Assembly (NCBI RefSeq): GCF_024448935.1
Contig: NZ_JAMOIE010000034.1
Coordinates: forward strand, 1-45,477
DNA: 45,477 nt
Origin: Stutzerimonas stutzeri
Lineage (GTDB): Bacteria > Pseudomonadota > Gammaproteobacteria > Pseudomonadales > Pseudomonadaceae
Direction of reading: 5' to 3'
The translations under genes and the position numbers were made by a program. Within the stretch, counting starts at the first letter, position 1; every line of letters begins with the position of its first letter. The notes below the pieces were generated by a model that was not told where the DNA came from, did no database searches, and saw nothing but the letters and a program-made list of their open reading frames with translations. Below, in pieces: positions 7,467 to 21,354 of the stretch.

Positions 7467-8743
7467 GACCCGGCCTCCTGCTGCGCCATCGGATAGGGCG
7501 AGAGCGCAGCGATGTCCAGGCTGGCGATCAGCAACAGCGCCTGGCTCCATTCCAGGCCAGGCAGCAGGCCCATCAGCAGGTGGCTGGCATCGGCCGGTCG
7601 CTGCTCCGCTGTCAGCTCGCCTCTGGGGGTCTCGACACGCTCGGTGTTGCCTGTCTGCAGCCCGGCCTGGTCTGCAGCGGCGGCAAGCGCCAGTGCCTGG
7701 GTGATCTCCGCGACCAGCTGGCAGAGCCGGGCGCGAATGTCGCTGCCTTCGCGCGTGAGCGGCTTGAAGCCGATCCGGACGTAGCTCGGGTCCTCCGATC
7801 GGGCGTCGCTGGGCATGCCCGCTGCGCGCCAGGCCACACCGCCGAGCATGCGCGCCTGCTGCAGGTCGAGCTGGCCCAGCCCTGCGTCGATGCTGTGCAG
7901 CAGCCCACTGCGCGTCACCCGCCGATGCAGATCCGGCAGCCGCGCGCCCGGCTGTAGCCGGACGGCATCGAGCAAGGTGCGCTGCGCCAGCGATGAGAGC
8001 CCTGCAAGCCGCATCAGGTGCGCCAGGCGATGCAGGTGATAGCGGGCCCGCTCGATTTCCAGCGCCGCAATAGGCACCGGCCGCTTCAGCGCCTCGAAGA
8101 ACAACGGCGACAGGTGCACCGGGTACGCGCTGGACTCGATCATCGCCTTCTGCAGCAGGTTGCCCTGCAGGGTCAGCTTCAGCTGCAAACCCGGGGGCAG
8201 GGCCGGGTAGAACGGCCCCAGCGTGAACGAGAGCGAGTCCAGCTGCAGCCCGTCGCGCAGGTCCTGCATCATCGCCATGGCCATCGGCCGCCCGTAGGGC
8301 ACGCCGCCCATCATCCCTTCGCCACCCTGGCCGTGCATGCCCTTGCCTTGCCAGGGATGCGGCGGCTGATCGGGCAGCAGATCGGGATCGCCCGGTGTGC
8401 TGCCGTCAATCAATGCACGGTGCAGGCGTATGGCTTCGGCTGGGAGATCGTCGAGCCGGTCGATGCGCCGTGCATGGTCCAGCTCGGTCAGCGGATCGCT
8501 GCGATACCACAGGGTGGCGGCTGGTCGCGGCAGCTGGGCGTGCAGCCTGCGCAGCGCCTGGTGCTGGTCCGCTGGCACACCGCCGGCCACCAGCAGGATC
8601 GTGGCGTGCCGAGGCGAGTCCACCACGTCGATGCGCGGGTCGAGCAACAGGGCGTTGCGCGCCCCGGCGCCGGCCATGCCAGAGACCACGAAGACCGGCG
8701 CCGGACGGCCGGCCGCCAGGCGCTGCAAAAAGGTCACTGCCAC
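7460..8743 (-). CDS. Fused NuoB/NuoD-like connector protein lacking Fe-S ligands
   Basis: A 427-residue protein that looks like a degenerate fusion. Residues ~15-90 follow the NuoB pattern (RIDVVDSPRHATILLVAGGV, then ALRRLHAQLPRP), but the NuoB tandem cysteines and later ligands are absent; the tandem-cysteine site reads SGMAGAG. A Gly/Met-rich linker (~131-158) is followed by a NuoD-like part: SFTLGPFYPALPPGLQLKL, the helix PIAALEIERARYHLHRLAHL, GGVAWRAAG and ETPRGELT. The only cysteines are C341 and C427, so neither cluster N2 nor a NiFe site can form, and the histidine of the NuoD GPQHPxxHG loop is Pro. The start is GTG and overlaps nuoA by 10 nt. Likely a structural connector between molybdoenzyme and NuoH. 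Confidence 0.75.
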   Translation of the reverse strand: MAVTFLQRLAAGRPAPVFVVSGMAGAGARNALLLDPRIDVVDSPRHATILLVAGGVPADQHQALRRLHAQLPRPAATLWYRSDPLTELDHARRIDRLDDLPAEAIRLHRALIDGSTPGDPDLLPDQPPHPWQGKGMHGQGGEGMMGGVPYGRPMAMAMMQDLRDGLQLDSLSFTLGPFYPALPPGLQLKLTLQGNLLQKAMIESSAYPVHLSPLFFEALKRPVPIAALEIERARYHLHRLAHLMRLAGLSSLAQRTLLDAVRLQPGARLPDLHRRVTRSGLLHSIDAGLGQLDLQQARMLGGVAWRAAGMPSDARSEDPSYVRIGFKPLTREGSDIRARLCQLVAEITQALALAAAADQAGLQTGNTERVETPRGELTAEQRPADASHLLMGLLPGLEWSQALLLIASLDIAALSPYPMAQQEAGSC

Positions 8744-9075
8744 CGGAACACCCCTTCGCGCCAGGCATAGACGATGCCGACCGAGAGGATGGCGAGAAAC
8801 ATGCCCATCTCCATCATCGCCTTGGCCCCTTCGGCGACGTAGACCACCGCCCAGGGATACATGAACATCATCTCCATCTCGAAGGCGATCAGCAGCAGCG
8901 TCATCGGGTAGTAACGGACGTGGAAGCGACTCCAGGCGTGGCTGTCCGGCTGGCCACCGCCAAGGAACGGTGCGCGCTGTGGCCAGGGCGGCAGGTGCCT
9001 CTGCCAGGGCCGCTGCAGGGCCAGGCCGGCTGCCAGCATGACCAGCACGATGATCGAGAGTGTCAGCAATTCCAT
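8734..9075 (-). CDS. nuoA: Complex I-like membrane subunit NuoA
   Basis: A 113-residue three-helix protein of the NuoA family. It retains the conserved segment FEMEMMFMYPWAVVY (usually FDVExxFLFPWAV, so the first acidic residue is Glu in place of Asp) and a following Glu in VAEGAK. The Met before ELLTLSI has a GAGGAG ribosome-binding site about 9 nt upstream, which decides the start over a longer frame. It opens the membrane-arm part of the operon after a 259-bp gap and overlaps the next gene. In complex I NuoA interlocks with NuoH and NuoJ at the base of the peripheral arm. Confidence 0.9.
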   Translation of the reverse strand: MELLTLSIIVLVMLAAGLALQRPWQRHLPPWPQRAPFLGGGQPDSHAWSRFHVRYYPMTLLLIAFEMEMMFMYPWAVVYVAEGAKAMMEMGMFLAILSVGIVYAWREGVFRWQ

Positions 9076-9334
9076 GGGCAGCGCGCTCCTCGGTCGGTAA
9101 ACGGACGAAGCGGGGCGCTCAGCTACCGCCTGGGGTCGCCTGGGTGCACCGCGCAGACAGCGGCGCCATGGCAGTGCCGCCACCCTGTTCGCGTTCAGGT
9201 CAGCTGAGCCGGGCGCTTAGACGCGATGTTTCCAGCGGGCCCTATTTTTGGGACTGCCGTGTGTTTCCAGGGGTTCCGGCTCGCCTGATTACAATGCTGT
9301 AAGCTCGCTTGCGCGCGCCGGACCCCAGAGGCGG
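9076..9334 (-). promoter_or_regulatory. 259-bp intra-operon gap with a 14-bp palindrome
   Basis: No family-like reading frame is visible between the DUF1641 gene and nuoA, although all other junctions in this operon overlap or are very close. The palindrome TTACAATGCTGTAA (arms TTACA/TGTAA) lies at 9289-9302, just downstream of the DUF1641 stop. It may be an operator for an internal promoter driving the membrane-arm genes, or a small hairpin. I see no convincing -35/-10 pair. Confidence 0.3.
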
Positions 9335-9816
9335 CTACTGCTCCGTCTGCTTGCCGCTGAAGGCAGTGATCGGCTTTTCCGCCTCCTTGTCGAGCCCGCT
9401 GGCGAAGGTCTTCAGGCCTTCGATGATCGGCGTCAGCGCCGCCCACAGCTCGTCGTCATGCAGCATCTTGTAGGCGCCGGTTACACCGGGCGCTTCGTCG
9501 TGCTTGTCGTCCGGCTTGTAACGGCTCACGGCACCGAAAGCAGACTGGAAGGCAAACACGATCTTGTAGAACTGCGCCGGCTCGATGCGCGACAGCGCCA
9601 TGCCGAGGATCGACAGGTTCTGGATGGCATTGAGCGAACCTTCCTTGCTCATGCCGTCGACCAGGACTTTCAACAGGCGGTCGTGCGAACCGGCCAGGTC
9701 ATTGGCCAAGCGCAGCACGCCGCGCTGGTGCAGGGTTTCCAGCAGGGTATCGAGTTCTTCCTGGGCGCTGGGGCCAATCGGGGTCGGCTTGACCTCGTAG
9801 TTCAATCGTTCGGCCA

Positions 9817-9817
<1 letters not shown>
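9335..9817 (-). CDS. DUF1641 protein, formate-dehydrogenase-associated
   Basis: A 160-residue soluble, mainly helical protein. It is recognisable as DUF1641 from the central segment LANDLAGSHDRLLKVL followed by DGMSKEGSLNAIQN and its coupling to an Fdh-like gene. DUF1641 proteins are known as companions of cytoplasmic Fdh alpha subunits, for example in Bacillus, with an unestablished role that might be assembly or partner docking. There are no cysteines, so it is not an electron carrier. Its ATG overlaps the molybdoenzyme stop (ATGA), implying matched translation. The family call is good; function is unknown. Confidence 0.8.
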
Positions 9818-12780
<2,963 letters not shown>

Positions 12781-13060
12781 CAGGCCTCCGTTTTTGTCGT
12801 CGGATCGGTGCGGATGGCATCCCGGCCTGGTGCCGGCCCGGCGGCTCCTGCCGAACGCCTGCCCTCTAGCGCAAAGTCAAGGGTGGCTCCGGAAAATGAT
12901 TGTCCATAGCTGACTGATCGGCTTGCGCAAATGTTCCCTTCCGATTTGTGTGGACTCCTGGCCCGCACCGATGGCTTGCCGTCTCTATTGAACTCATCCG
13001 GCTGTGAGCGGCCAGAAACATACAGTCACAAACGGCTACAGTCAGGACGCGTCTTCCCGC
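12781..13060. promoter_or_regulatory. Divergent control region between the Fdh/Nuo-like and Act/Cox operons
   Basis: The 280-bp gap must hold promoters for both operons. Two direct copies of TACAGTCA lie 16 bp apart at 13021 and 13037, close to the actA start, and a related CAGTCA on the other strand lies near 12910. TTGCGCAA near 12922 is a short palindrome. I find no full FNR/ANR box (TTGAT-N4-ATCAA), no -24/-12 sigma-54 site and no convincing -35/-10 pair. Confidence 0.4.
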
Positions 13061-13717
13061 ATGGCCCAACTTTTCCCCCGCACCGCCGACATGTGGTTGC
13101 GTCTGGCATTGCTCCTTTTGTCATTAGGGCTTGTCGGGGTGTTCGCCGCGTTCGTCATCCTCTCGCGCTCGTCCTATGTCACCGACCAGGGCTGGACGGT
13201 CCATCAACCAGTGCCTTTCAGCCATGAACATCACGCGGGTGCGCTGCAGATCGACTGTCGCTACTGCCACGACAATGTCGAGACCAGCCCGGTGGCGGGG
13301 CTGCCGCCAACCCACACCTGCATGAGCTGCCATTCACAGATATGGACCGGCGCGGAAATGCTCTCACCGGTTCGTCAGAGCCTGGTGCAGGGCGAGCCGT
13401 TGCGCTGGAATCGCGTGACCGAGTTGCCTGATTACGTGTTCTTCCACCACGGGGTGCACGTCAACGCAGGCGTGGGGTGTGCCGAATGCCACGGGCCGGT
13501 CGACCGCATGCCGCTGATGCACAAGGCGGAGCCATTCACCATGAGCTGGTGTCTCGATTGTCATCAGGAACCTGCGCCGCGCCTGCGCCCACGGGAAGCG
13601 GTGACTGACATGAGCTGGCAATACAAGGGCGACCGCCGGGAGCTGGGCGAGGCGCTGATGCGCCAGTATCACATCGGCGAAGGCAACCTGACCCATTGCT
13701 ACACATGCCATAGGTAG
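13061..13717 (+). CDS. actA: Alternative complex III pentaheme cytochrome c subunit ActA
   Basis: A 218-residue membrane-anchored multiheme cytochrome: one N-terminal helix (~residues 10-35, MWLRLALLLLSLG) and five CxxCH heme sites (CRYCH, CMSCH, CAECH, CLDCH, CYTCH). Five hemes match ActA of alternative complex III, the quinol:cytochrome c (or oxidase) oxidoreductase that replaces bc1. The Met at MAQLFPRTADMW is preferred, since the upstream extension looks unlike a protein N-terminus, though its Shine-Dalgarno is weak. It is the first gene of the act-cox operon and lies 3 nt from actB. Located on the periplasmic side, it would pass electrons towards ActE or the caa3 oxidase. Confidence 0.93.
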   Translation: MAQLFPRTADMWLRLALLLLSLGLVGVFAAFVILSRSSYVTDQGWTVHQPVPFSHEHHAGALQIDCRYCHDNVETSPVAGLPPTHTCMSCHSQIWTGAEMLSPVRQSLVQGEPLRWNRVTELPDYVFFHHGVHVNAGVGCAECHGPVDRMPLMHKAEPFTMSWCLDCHQEPAPRLRPREAVTDMSWQYKGDRRELGEALMRQYHIGEGNLTHCYTCHR

Positions 13718-13720
13718 GCC

Positions 13721-16677
<2,957 letters not shown>

Positions 16678-16681
<4 letters not shown>

Positions 16682-18066
16682 GCCCCGCCGGCGCCGAACC
16701 GCGCTACCAGGGCGCCGATACACCGCACTTCTTGCCGAGGCAGATGCCGCTCGGCGAGGTCTCGGACCGGGTGCTCACCGTTCCGGTCGACTTCGCTCCG
16801 TATCGCCGCGCCTGGTGGGCGCTGTTCATCTTCGGCTGTTTGCTGCTGGGGCTGTTCGTCGCCTCGGCGGGCGCGGTGGTCTGGCAGGGCGTCGGCGTCT
16901 ATGGCAACAACAACCTGGTCAATTGGGGCTTGCCCATCCTCAACTACATGTGGTGGCTGGGCATCGGGCATGCCGGCACCTTCATCTCGGCCATGCTGCT
17001 GCTGCTCAACCGGCCGTGGCGCAACTCGCTCAACCGCATGGCTGAGTTGATGACGTTGATGGCGGTGGTGTGCGCGGGCATCTACCCGATCCTGCATCTG
17101 GGGCGGCCCTGGCTGTTCTACTGGAGCGCTCCGTACCCCAACACCATGGAGCTGTGGCCGCAGTTCAAGAGCCCGACGTCGTGGGACTTCTTTGCCGTGC
17201 TTGGCTACCTGTTCGTCTCGCTGATATTCATCTACATCGGGGCGATTCCGGATTTCGCCTCGGCCCGCGATCACGCCCGCAAGCGCCGCTACAAGATCTT
17301 CTACGGGCTGCTGGCGCTTGGCTGGCGGGGCGCTTCCTCGCACTGGGCACATTGGCGGCGGGCCTACCGTTTCATTGCGCTGCTGGCCATTCCGCTGGTG
17401 TTTGCGGTGTCCAGCGGCTATTCGTTTCTGCTCGATCTGTCGCCGGAAACCGGCTGGCACTCGACGGTGTTCCCGCCGTACTTCGTCGCCGGCGCGATCT
17501 TTTCCGGTTTTGCGCTGGTGATCGTCATCGCGCTGGGGCTGCGGCGATTCTTCGGCTGGCAGTTGCTGATTACCGTCAAGCATCTGGATGTGCTCGGCAT
17601 CCTGCTGCTCGCCAGCGGCTGGATGACCGCCTACGGCTATTTTGCGGACATCTTCATTGCCTTCTATTCGGGCAAGGAACACGAGATCACCGTGGCCATG
17701 GCGCGCCTGACCGGGCCGATGGCCTGGAGCTGGTGGACAGCGATCTTCTTCAACCTGATCTGCCTGCAAGCGCTCTGGTGGCCGCAGGTGCGACGCAACG
17801 GCAAGGCCTTGTTGGCGATTGCGGTCGGCGTCCTGATCGGCATGTGGTGCGAGCGCTGGATGCTGATCGTCGTGCCGGCCACCCGCGATTACCTGACGGC
17901 CACCTGGCAAGGCTACAGCCCGACGTTCTGGGACTGGTCGTTGTTCATCGGTACCTTCGGGCTGTTCCTCGTGCCGTTCAGCCTGTTCATGCGGCTGCTG
18001 CCGATGGTGTCCACCTTCGAAGTCAAAGAGGCCTTGCACCGCTATCGGGGAGGGGGCGATGACTGA
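16678..18066 (+). CDS. actC: Alternative complex III quinol-oxidising NrfD-like subunit ActC
   Basis: A 462-residue integral membrane protein of the NrfD/PsrC type with about ten helices. Family landmarks include NNLVNWGLPILNYMWWLGIGHAGTF, here near residues 75-100, and the histidine-containing ILHLGRPWLFYW. The proximal quinol site is predicted in this subunit. The chosen ATG overlaps the actB stop and avoids nine residues read inside actB. A cytoplasmic loop (RKRRYKIFYGLLALGWRGASS) separates the two helical halves. The gene overlaps actD by 8 nt. Together with ActF it makes the membrane core of the complex. Confidence 0.93.
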
Positions 18067-18586
18067 GCGCTGTTACGGATTTCTGGCCGATTTCGCCCAT
18101 CCTGAGCCACTGATCGAGGCAGCCCGCGCCGCGCGCGAGGCAGGCTACACACGGTTGGAGGCCTACAGCCCGTTCATGCTGCCGGAGCTGGAACCGCTGC
18201 TCGGCCAGCGCAGCAACCGCGCCTACTGGGCCGGCATCCTCGGTGCGCTGATCGGTGGCGGTCTGGGATTGTGCATGCAGATATACGCCAATCTGAGTTA
18301 CCCGCTGGATATTGGCGGCCGGCCCCTGATCGCCTTGCAGGGCTTCGCCGTCATTACATTCCTGATGACCATCACCGGCGGCGCGCTGGGTGCGCTGTTC
18401 GGCCTGCTGTTTCTGTGCCGGCTGCCGCTGCTGCATCATCCGCTGTTCGAAACCGAGGCGTTCCAGCGCGCCACGGACGACCGCTTTCTGCTCTGTATTC
18501 GCGCAGACGACCCGCTGTTCAGCGAGACGGAAACCGCGATATGGCTGGCGGAGCGGGCCGTGTCGGTCAGCAAGGTGCCTGCCTGA
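18059..18586 (+). CDS. actD: Alternative complex III subunit ActD (DUF3341)
   Basis: A 175-residue protein of the DUF3341/ActD family: a short cytoplasmic alpha-beta domain (YGFLADFAHPEPLIEAARAARE), two central membrane helices (~residues 60-80 and 98-120), and a C-terminal soluble domain. In solved alternative complex III structures ActD is a small accessory membrane subunit without cofactors. The motif EAYSPFMLPEL is the typical YxPFPv-like element of the family. It overlaps actC and shares its TGA with the ATG of actE, so the subunits are translated as a coupled string. Confidence 0.9.
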   Translation: MTERCYGFLADFAHPEPLIEAARAAREAGYTRLEAYSPFMLPELEPLLGQRSNRAYWAGILGALIGGGLGLCMQIYANLSYPLDIGGRPLIALQGFAVITFLMTITGGALGALFGLLFLCRLPLLHHPLFETEAFQRATDDRFLLCIRADDPLFSETETAIWLAERAVSVSKVPA

Positions 18587-19107
18587 TGCGTTGGCTGATC
18601 GTTTTCATCGTGCTGCTCAGCGGCTGCGATCAGATGGCCCAACAGCCGCGTGCCGACGCCCAGGAGTCCAGCCTGTTTTTTCCGGACGGCAAGGTCAACC
18701 AGGCGCCACCGTCAGGCACGGTGGCCCGTGGCGAGCTGTCCTGGGAGGCGGTTCTGGCCGAACGTCCGCGGTTGACCGAAGAGCTGCTGGCGCGCGGGGA
18801 AGAGCGCTACCGCATCAATTGCGTGCCTTGTCACGGCTTGGCCGGTGATGGTCTGGGGACGGTGGTCAGGCGCGGCTTTCCGCAACCCCCTGACTTTGCC
18901 GAGCCGCGTCTGGTGCAGGCACCTGATCGCCATTTCCTGCAGGTCATCGCCGATGGCTACGGCGTGATGTACAGCTACGCCGCGCGGGTACGGCCAGCAG
19001 ATCGCTGGGCAATCGTTGCGCACATACGCGCCTTGCAGTTGGCGCGCACGGCCGAGGTCAACCAGCTCCCTGAGCCCGATCGTCGCGCGCTGGAGGCTTT
19101 GCCATGA
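18586..19107 (+). CDS. actE: Alternative complex III monoheme cytochrome c lipoprotein ActE
   Basis: A 173-residue lipoprotein: a signal helix and lipobox LLSGC near the N-terminus (lipidated Cys14), then a class I cytochrome c domain with CVPCHGLAGDG and a plausible axial methionine in YGVMYSYAARV, ending in AIVAHIRALQ. This fits ActE, the periplasmic monoheme cytochrome of alternative complex III that probably delivers electrons to the oxidase. The start ATG overlaps the actD stop; its stop overlaps actF. No other lipoprotein is needed to explain it. Confidence 0.93.
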   Translation: MRWLIVFIVLLSGCDQMAQQPRADAQESSLFFPDGKVNQAPPSGTVARGELSWEAVLAERPRLTEELLARGEERYRINCVPCHGLAGDGLGTVVRRGFPQPPDFAEPRLVQAPDRHFLQVIADGYGVMYSYAARVRPADRWAIVAHIRALQLARTAEVNQLPEPDRRALEALP

Positions 19108-20114
19108 GCGCCATCAAATCCGTGAGCCCAGGCACCATCGCCTGGGCGGCGTTGGCCATCGGCGGTGTCGGCCTTGGCGTCGGGCTGCTGCTGGCGCCGC
19201 GCGACACCCTGGCCGCGTGTGTGGCGAGCCTGTTGGGGTTGGCGGGAATTCCGCTCGGGGCGCTGACATTGGGCCTTGCCTTGGCGCCGATCAGCGGCAG
19301 CGTTCGCGATCAGCTTTGGCCCTGGACGCTGGTCGCCAGCCGGGCCATGCCTGCGCTGCTGGTGCTGGTGTTGCCGGGGCTGCTTGGCGCCGGACTGATT
19401 TACGAGTGGATGCACCAGTACAGCGACGGCTTTCGCGGGCTGTGGCTCTGGTGGCCCAGTTTCGTCATACGTGGGCTGCTCTATGTGGGGCTGTGGTGGG
19501 CGCTGGCGCGCTGGCTGTTGCCGACGACGCTGTGCAACCCTGCAGGGGCCGGGTTGGGGCTGATCGCCGTGGTGCTGAGTGTGTCGCTGGCGGCCTTTGA
19601 GTGGGCGCAATCAATGGAGCCGCACTTCGCGTCCAGCATCTTCGGGCTGCTGTGGCTGGGCCGGCTGATGCTGTCCGGGATCGCTGCCTGCATCCTGTTC
19701 AGCCTGTTTGCCGGCGCCTCCCGCCCGGGTGTGCTGCGTGGCTTGCTATCGGCCGCGGCGCTGGCCTGGATCTATCTGCACTTCATGCAGTACCTGATCG
19801 TCTGGTACGGCAACCTGCCCGAGGAGGTTCGCTGGTATGAGATTCGTGCCCGCGATTGGCCGTTGCTGACCTGGCTGGTGGCGCTGCAGAGCCTGGTCTT
19901 CGTCGCGACCTGGTGGCCGTTCTCAGGGCGTCGGGTACCGCTGGCGATACTGGCTGGCGGCACGCTGCTGCTGGGCCTGGCTGAAGGCGCCTGGCTGAGT
20001 ATGGCCAGCTTGTCAGGCTTGAGTGGGCTGGCGAGCACGATGGCGCTGTTCGCCGCGGTGGCCGTGGGCGCGGGGATGATGACCCTGTTGATCCTGCCGA
20101 GGAGGTCCGCATGA
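19104..20114 (+). CDS. actF: Alternative complex III membrane subunit ActF
   Basis: A 336-residue polytopic protein with about ten helices and no cofactor motif, at the fixed ActF position after actE. It is a distant, NrfD-like homologue of ActC. Recognisable features are MHQYSDGFRGLWLWW, SFVIRGLLYVGLWW, and MQYLIVWYGNLPEEVRWY, the last being characteristic of ActF. It may form a second, quinone-free or proton-conducting half of the membrane core. Start and stop overlap actE and the following small gene by four bases each. Confidence 0.9.
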   Translation: MSAIKSVSPGTIAWAALAIGGVGLGVGLLLAPRDTLAACVASLLGLAGIPLGALTLGLALAPISGSVRDQLWPWTLVASRAMPALLVLVLPGLLGAGLIYEWMHQYSDGFRGLWLWWPSFVIRGLLYVGLWWALARWLLPTTLCNPAGAGLGLIAVVLSVSLAAFEWAQSMEPHFASSIFGLLWLGRLMLSGIAACILFSLFAGASRPGVLRGLLSAAALAWIYLHFMQYLIVWYGNLPEEVRWYEIRARDWPLLTWLVALQSLVFVATWWPFSGRRVPLAILAGGTLLLGLAEGAWLSMASLSGLSGLASTMALFAAVAVGAGMMTLLILPRRSA

Positions 20115-20545
20115 GCGTGCCGGTCGATCCGCGCTCGAAGGAAGACGGCTTCGAGCACCACGACGCCAAGGTCAGGGTATTGCTGATGATTGGCTTCGGC
20201 CTGGTCATCGCCCTGGCGGTATCGCTGGCTGCTGTTGGTCTGTTGCTCGGCTATTACCACGCGACACCGGAACCGCCGGTGTCGGGGCTGGAACGCGACA
20301 GGATCATTCCGCCGGAGCCGCGGTTGGAAACCCGTGCACTAGGCAATGGCCAAGAGGTGATCCACGAGGCCCAACAGCGGTTGAGCCGCTATGCATGGGT
20401 CGATCGTGAGGCTGGCGTCGCGCGCATTCCGCTGCAGCGGGCTCGAGTGCTGTTGCTCGAACGCGGTTGGCCGGCGCCGGTTGAGGCCAGCGGTGAACAG
20501 GCTGTGCGCCTGCAACAGGCCAAACAAAGGGCGGAACCCCGATGA
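20111..20545 (+). CDS. Small single-helix membrane protein of the act-cox operon, function unknown
   Basis: A 144-residue protein with a cytoplasmic N-terminus rich in charges, one membrane helix (~residues 23-48, VLLMIGFGLVIALAVSLAAV), and a periplasmic domain with the segment RYAWVDREAGVARIPLQRAR. That last segment is like small, uncharacterised proteins I recall from act-cox clusters, where it reads as a 'YgWvDr..G.vriPI..AM' pattern, but I cannot name the family. It has no cysteine or heme motif. It overlaps actF and the SCO gene, so it is probably an accessory or assembly factor for alternative complex III or caa3 oxidase. Confidence 0.7.
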   Translation: MSVPVDPRSKEDGFEHHDAKVRVLLMIGFGLVIALAVSLAAVGLLLGYYHATPEPPVSGLERDRIIPPEPRLETRALGNGQEVIHEAQQRLSRYAWVDREAGVARIPLQRARVLLLERGWPAPVEASGEQAVRLQQAKQRAEPR

Positions 20546-21354
20546 GTCGCCTGCTGCTGATCCTCGCCGCGACCCTGTCGTTCGTGCTGGCAGCCGCCGT
20601 GCGCGCCGCCGAGCCGTTCGATCCTTTCGCCGCCGCCGGCATCGATTCGCGGCCCGGTGCGCAGGTGCCGCTGGATGCGCGGTTCATTGACGACAGTGGC
20701 GAATCGGTCAGCCTTGCTGAACTGCTCGATGGCCGGCCAGCAGTGCTGGTACCGGTCTATTTTCGCTGCCCAAACGTGTGCGGGTCGCAGTTGGCGAGCC
20801 TGTTCAACCTGCTCGGCGCGGTGCCCTTCGAACTCGGCAAGGATTATGTGGTGATCGCCTATAGCTTCAATCCGCACGAGACACCAGCCGATGCCCGCGC
20901 CGAGCGCGACAAGCTGGTCCGACGCTGGCCAGCGCTGGCCGGTTCCCAGGCGGTGCACCTGCTCACGGGGCCAGAATCGGCGAGTCGCCGGGTCAGCGAT
21001 GCGCTGGGTTTTCGTTACCGCTGGGATGCCGGGATTCAGGAATACGCGCATGCCTCGGCCATCGCCACGCTGAGCCCGTCCGGCAAGCTGGTGCAGTGGC
21101 TGTACGGGCTCGGTTATCAGCCCAACGATCTGCGGCTGGCCCTGACCGATGCCGGCGAAGGGCGGATCGGCGATTTCAGCGATCAGTTACTGCTGCTCTG
21201 TTACCACTACAACCCGCGGACCGGCGGTTACGACAACTGGGTCATCGGTGCGCTGCAGGTGGGTGGCACCGGCACGGCGTTGGCACTGCTGGGTTTCATC
21301 GGGCTGTCGCTGTGGCGCGAGCGACGCAAGCGGGAGGGCGGCGATGAACGATGA
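20542..21354 (+). CDS. SCO1/SenC-type copper chaperone for cytochrome oxidase
   Basis: A 270-residue exported thioredoxin-fold protein: signal peptide ending near AVRAAEP, the copper-binding CPNVC motif near residue 78, and a C-terminal conserved histidine in EYAHASAI. Unlike the shortest SCO proteins it ends with a membrane helix (GTALALLGFIGLSLW) and a basic tail, placing the domain in the periplasm anchored at the C-terminus. SCO proteins load copper into the CuA site of subunit II, and the next gene encodes a CuA-type subunit II, which fits. It overlaps coxB by 11 nt. Confidence 0.92.
   Translation: MSRLLLILAATLSFVLAAAVRAAEPFDPFAAAGIDSRPGAQVPLDARFIDDSGESVSLAELLDGRPAVLVPVYFRCPNVCGSQLASLFNLLGAVPFELGKDYVVIAYSFNPHETPADARAERDKLVRRWPALAGSQAVHLLTGPESASRRVSDALGFRYRWDAGIQEYAHASAIATLSPSGKLVQWLYGLGYQPNDLRLALTDAGEGRIGDFSDQLLLLCYHYNPRTGGYDNWVIGALQVGGTGTALALLGFIGLSLWRERRKREGGDER

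Noticed and set aside
775..9075. Canonical NADH-quinone oxidoreductase (nuo) operon
   Set aside because: NuoC, E, F, G and I are absent, NuoB/D are fused and ligand-free, and NuoH is diverged; this is a paralogous complex.
12781..13060. FNR/ANR box in the divergent promoter region
   Set aside because: TTGCGCAA and TTGAAC-like sequences occur but none fits TTGAT-N4-ATCAA.
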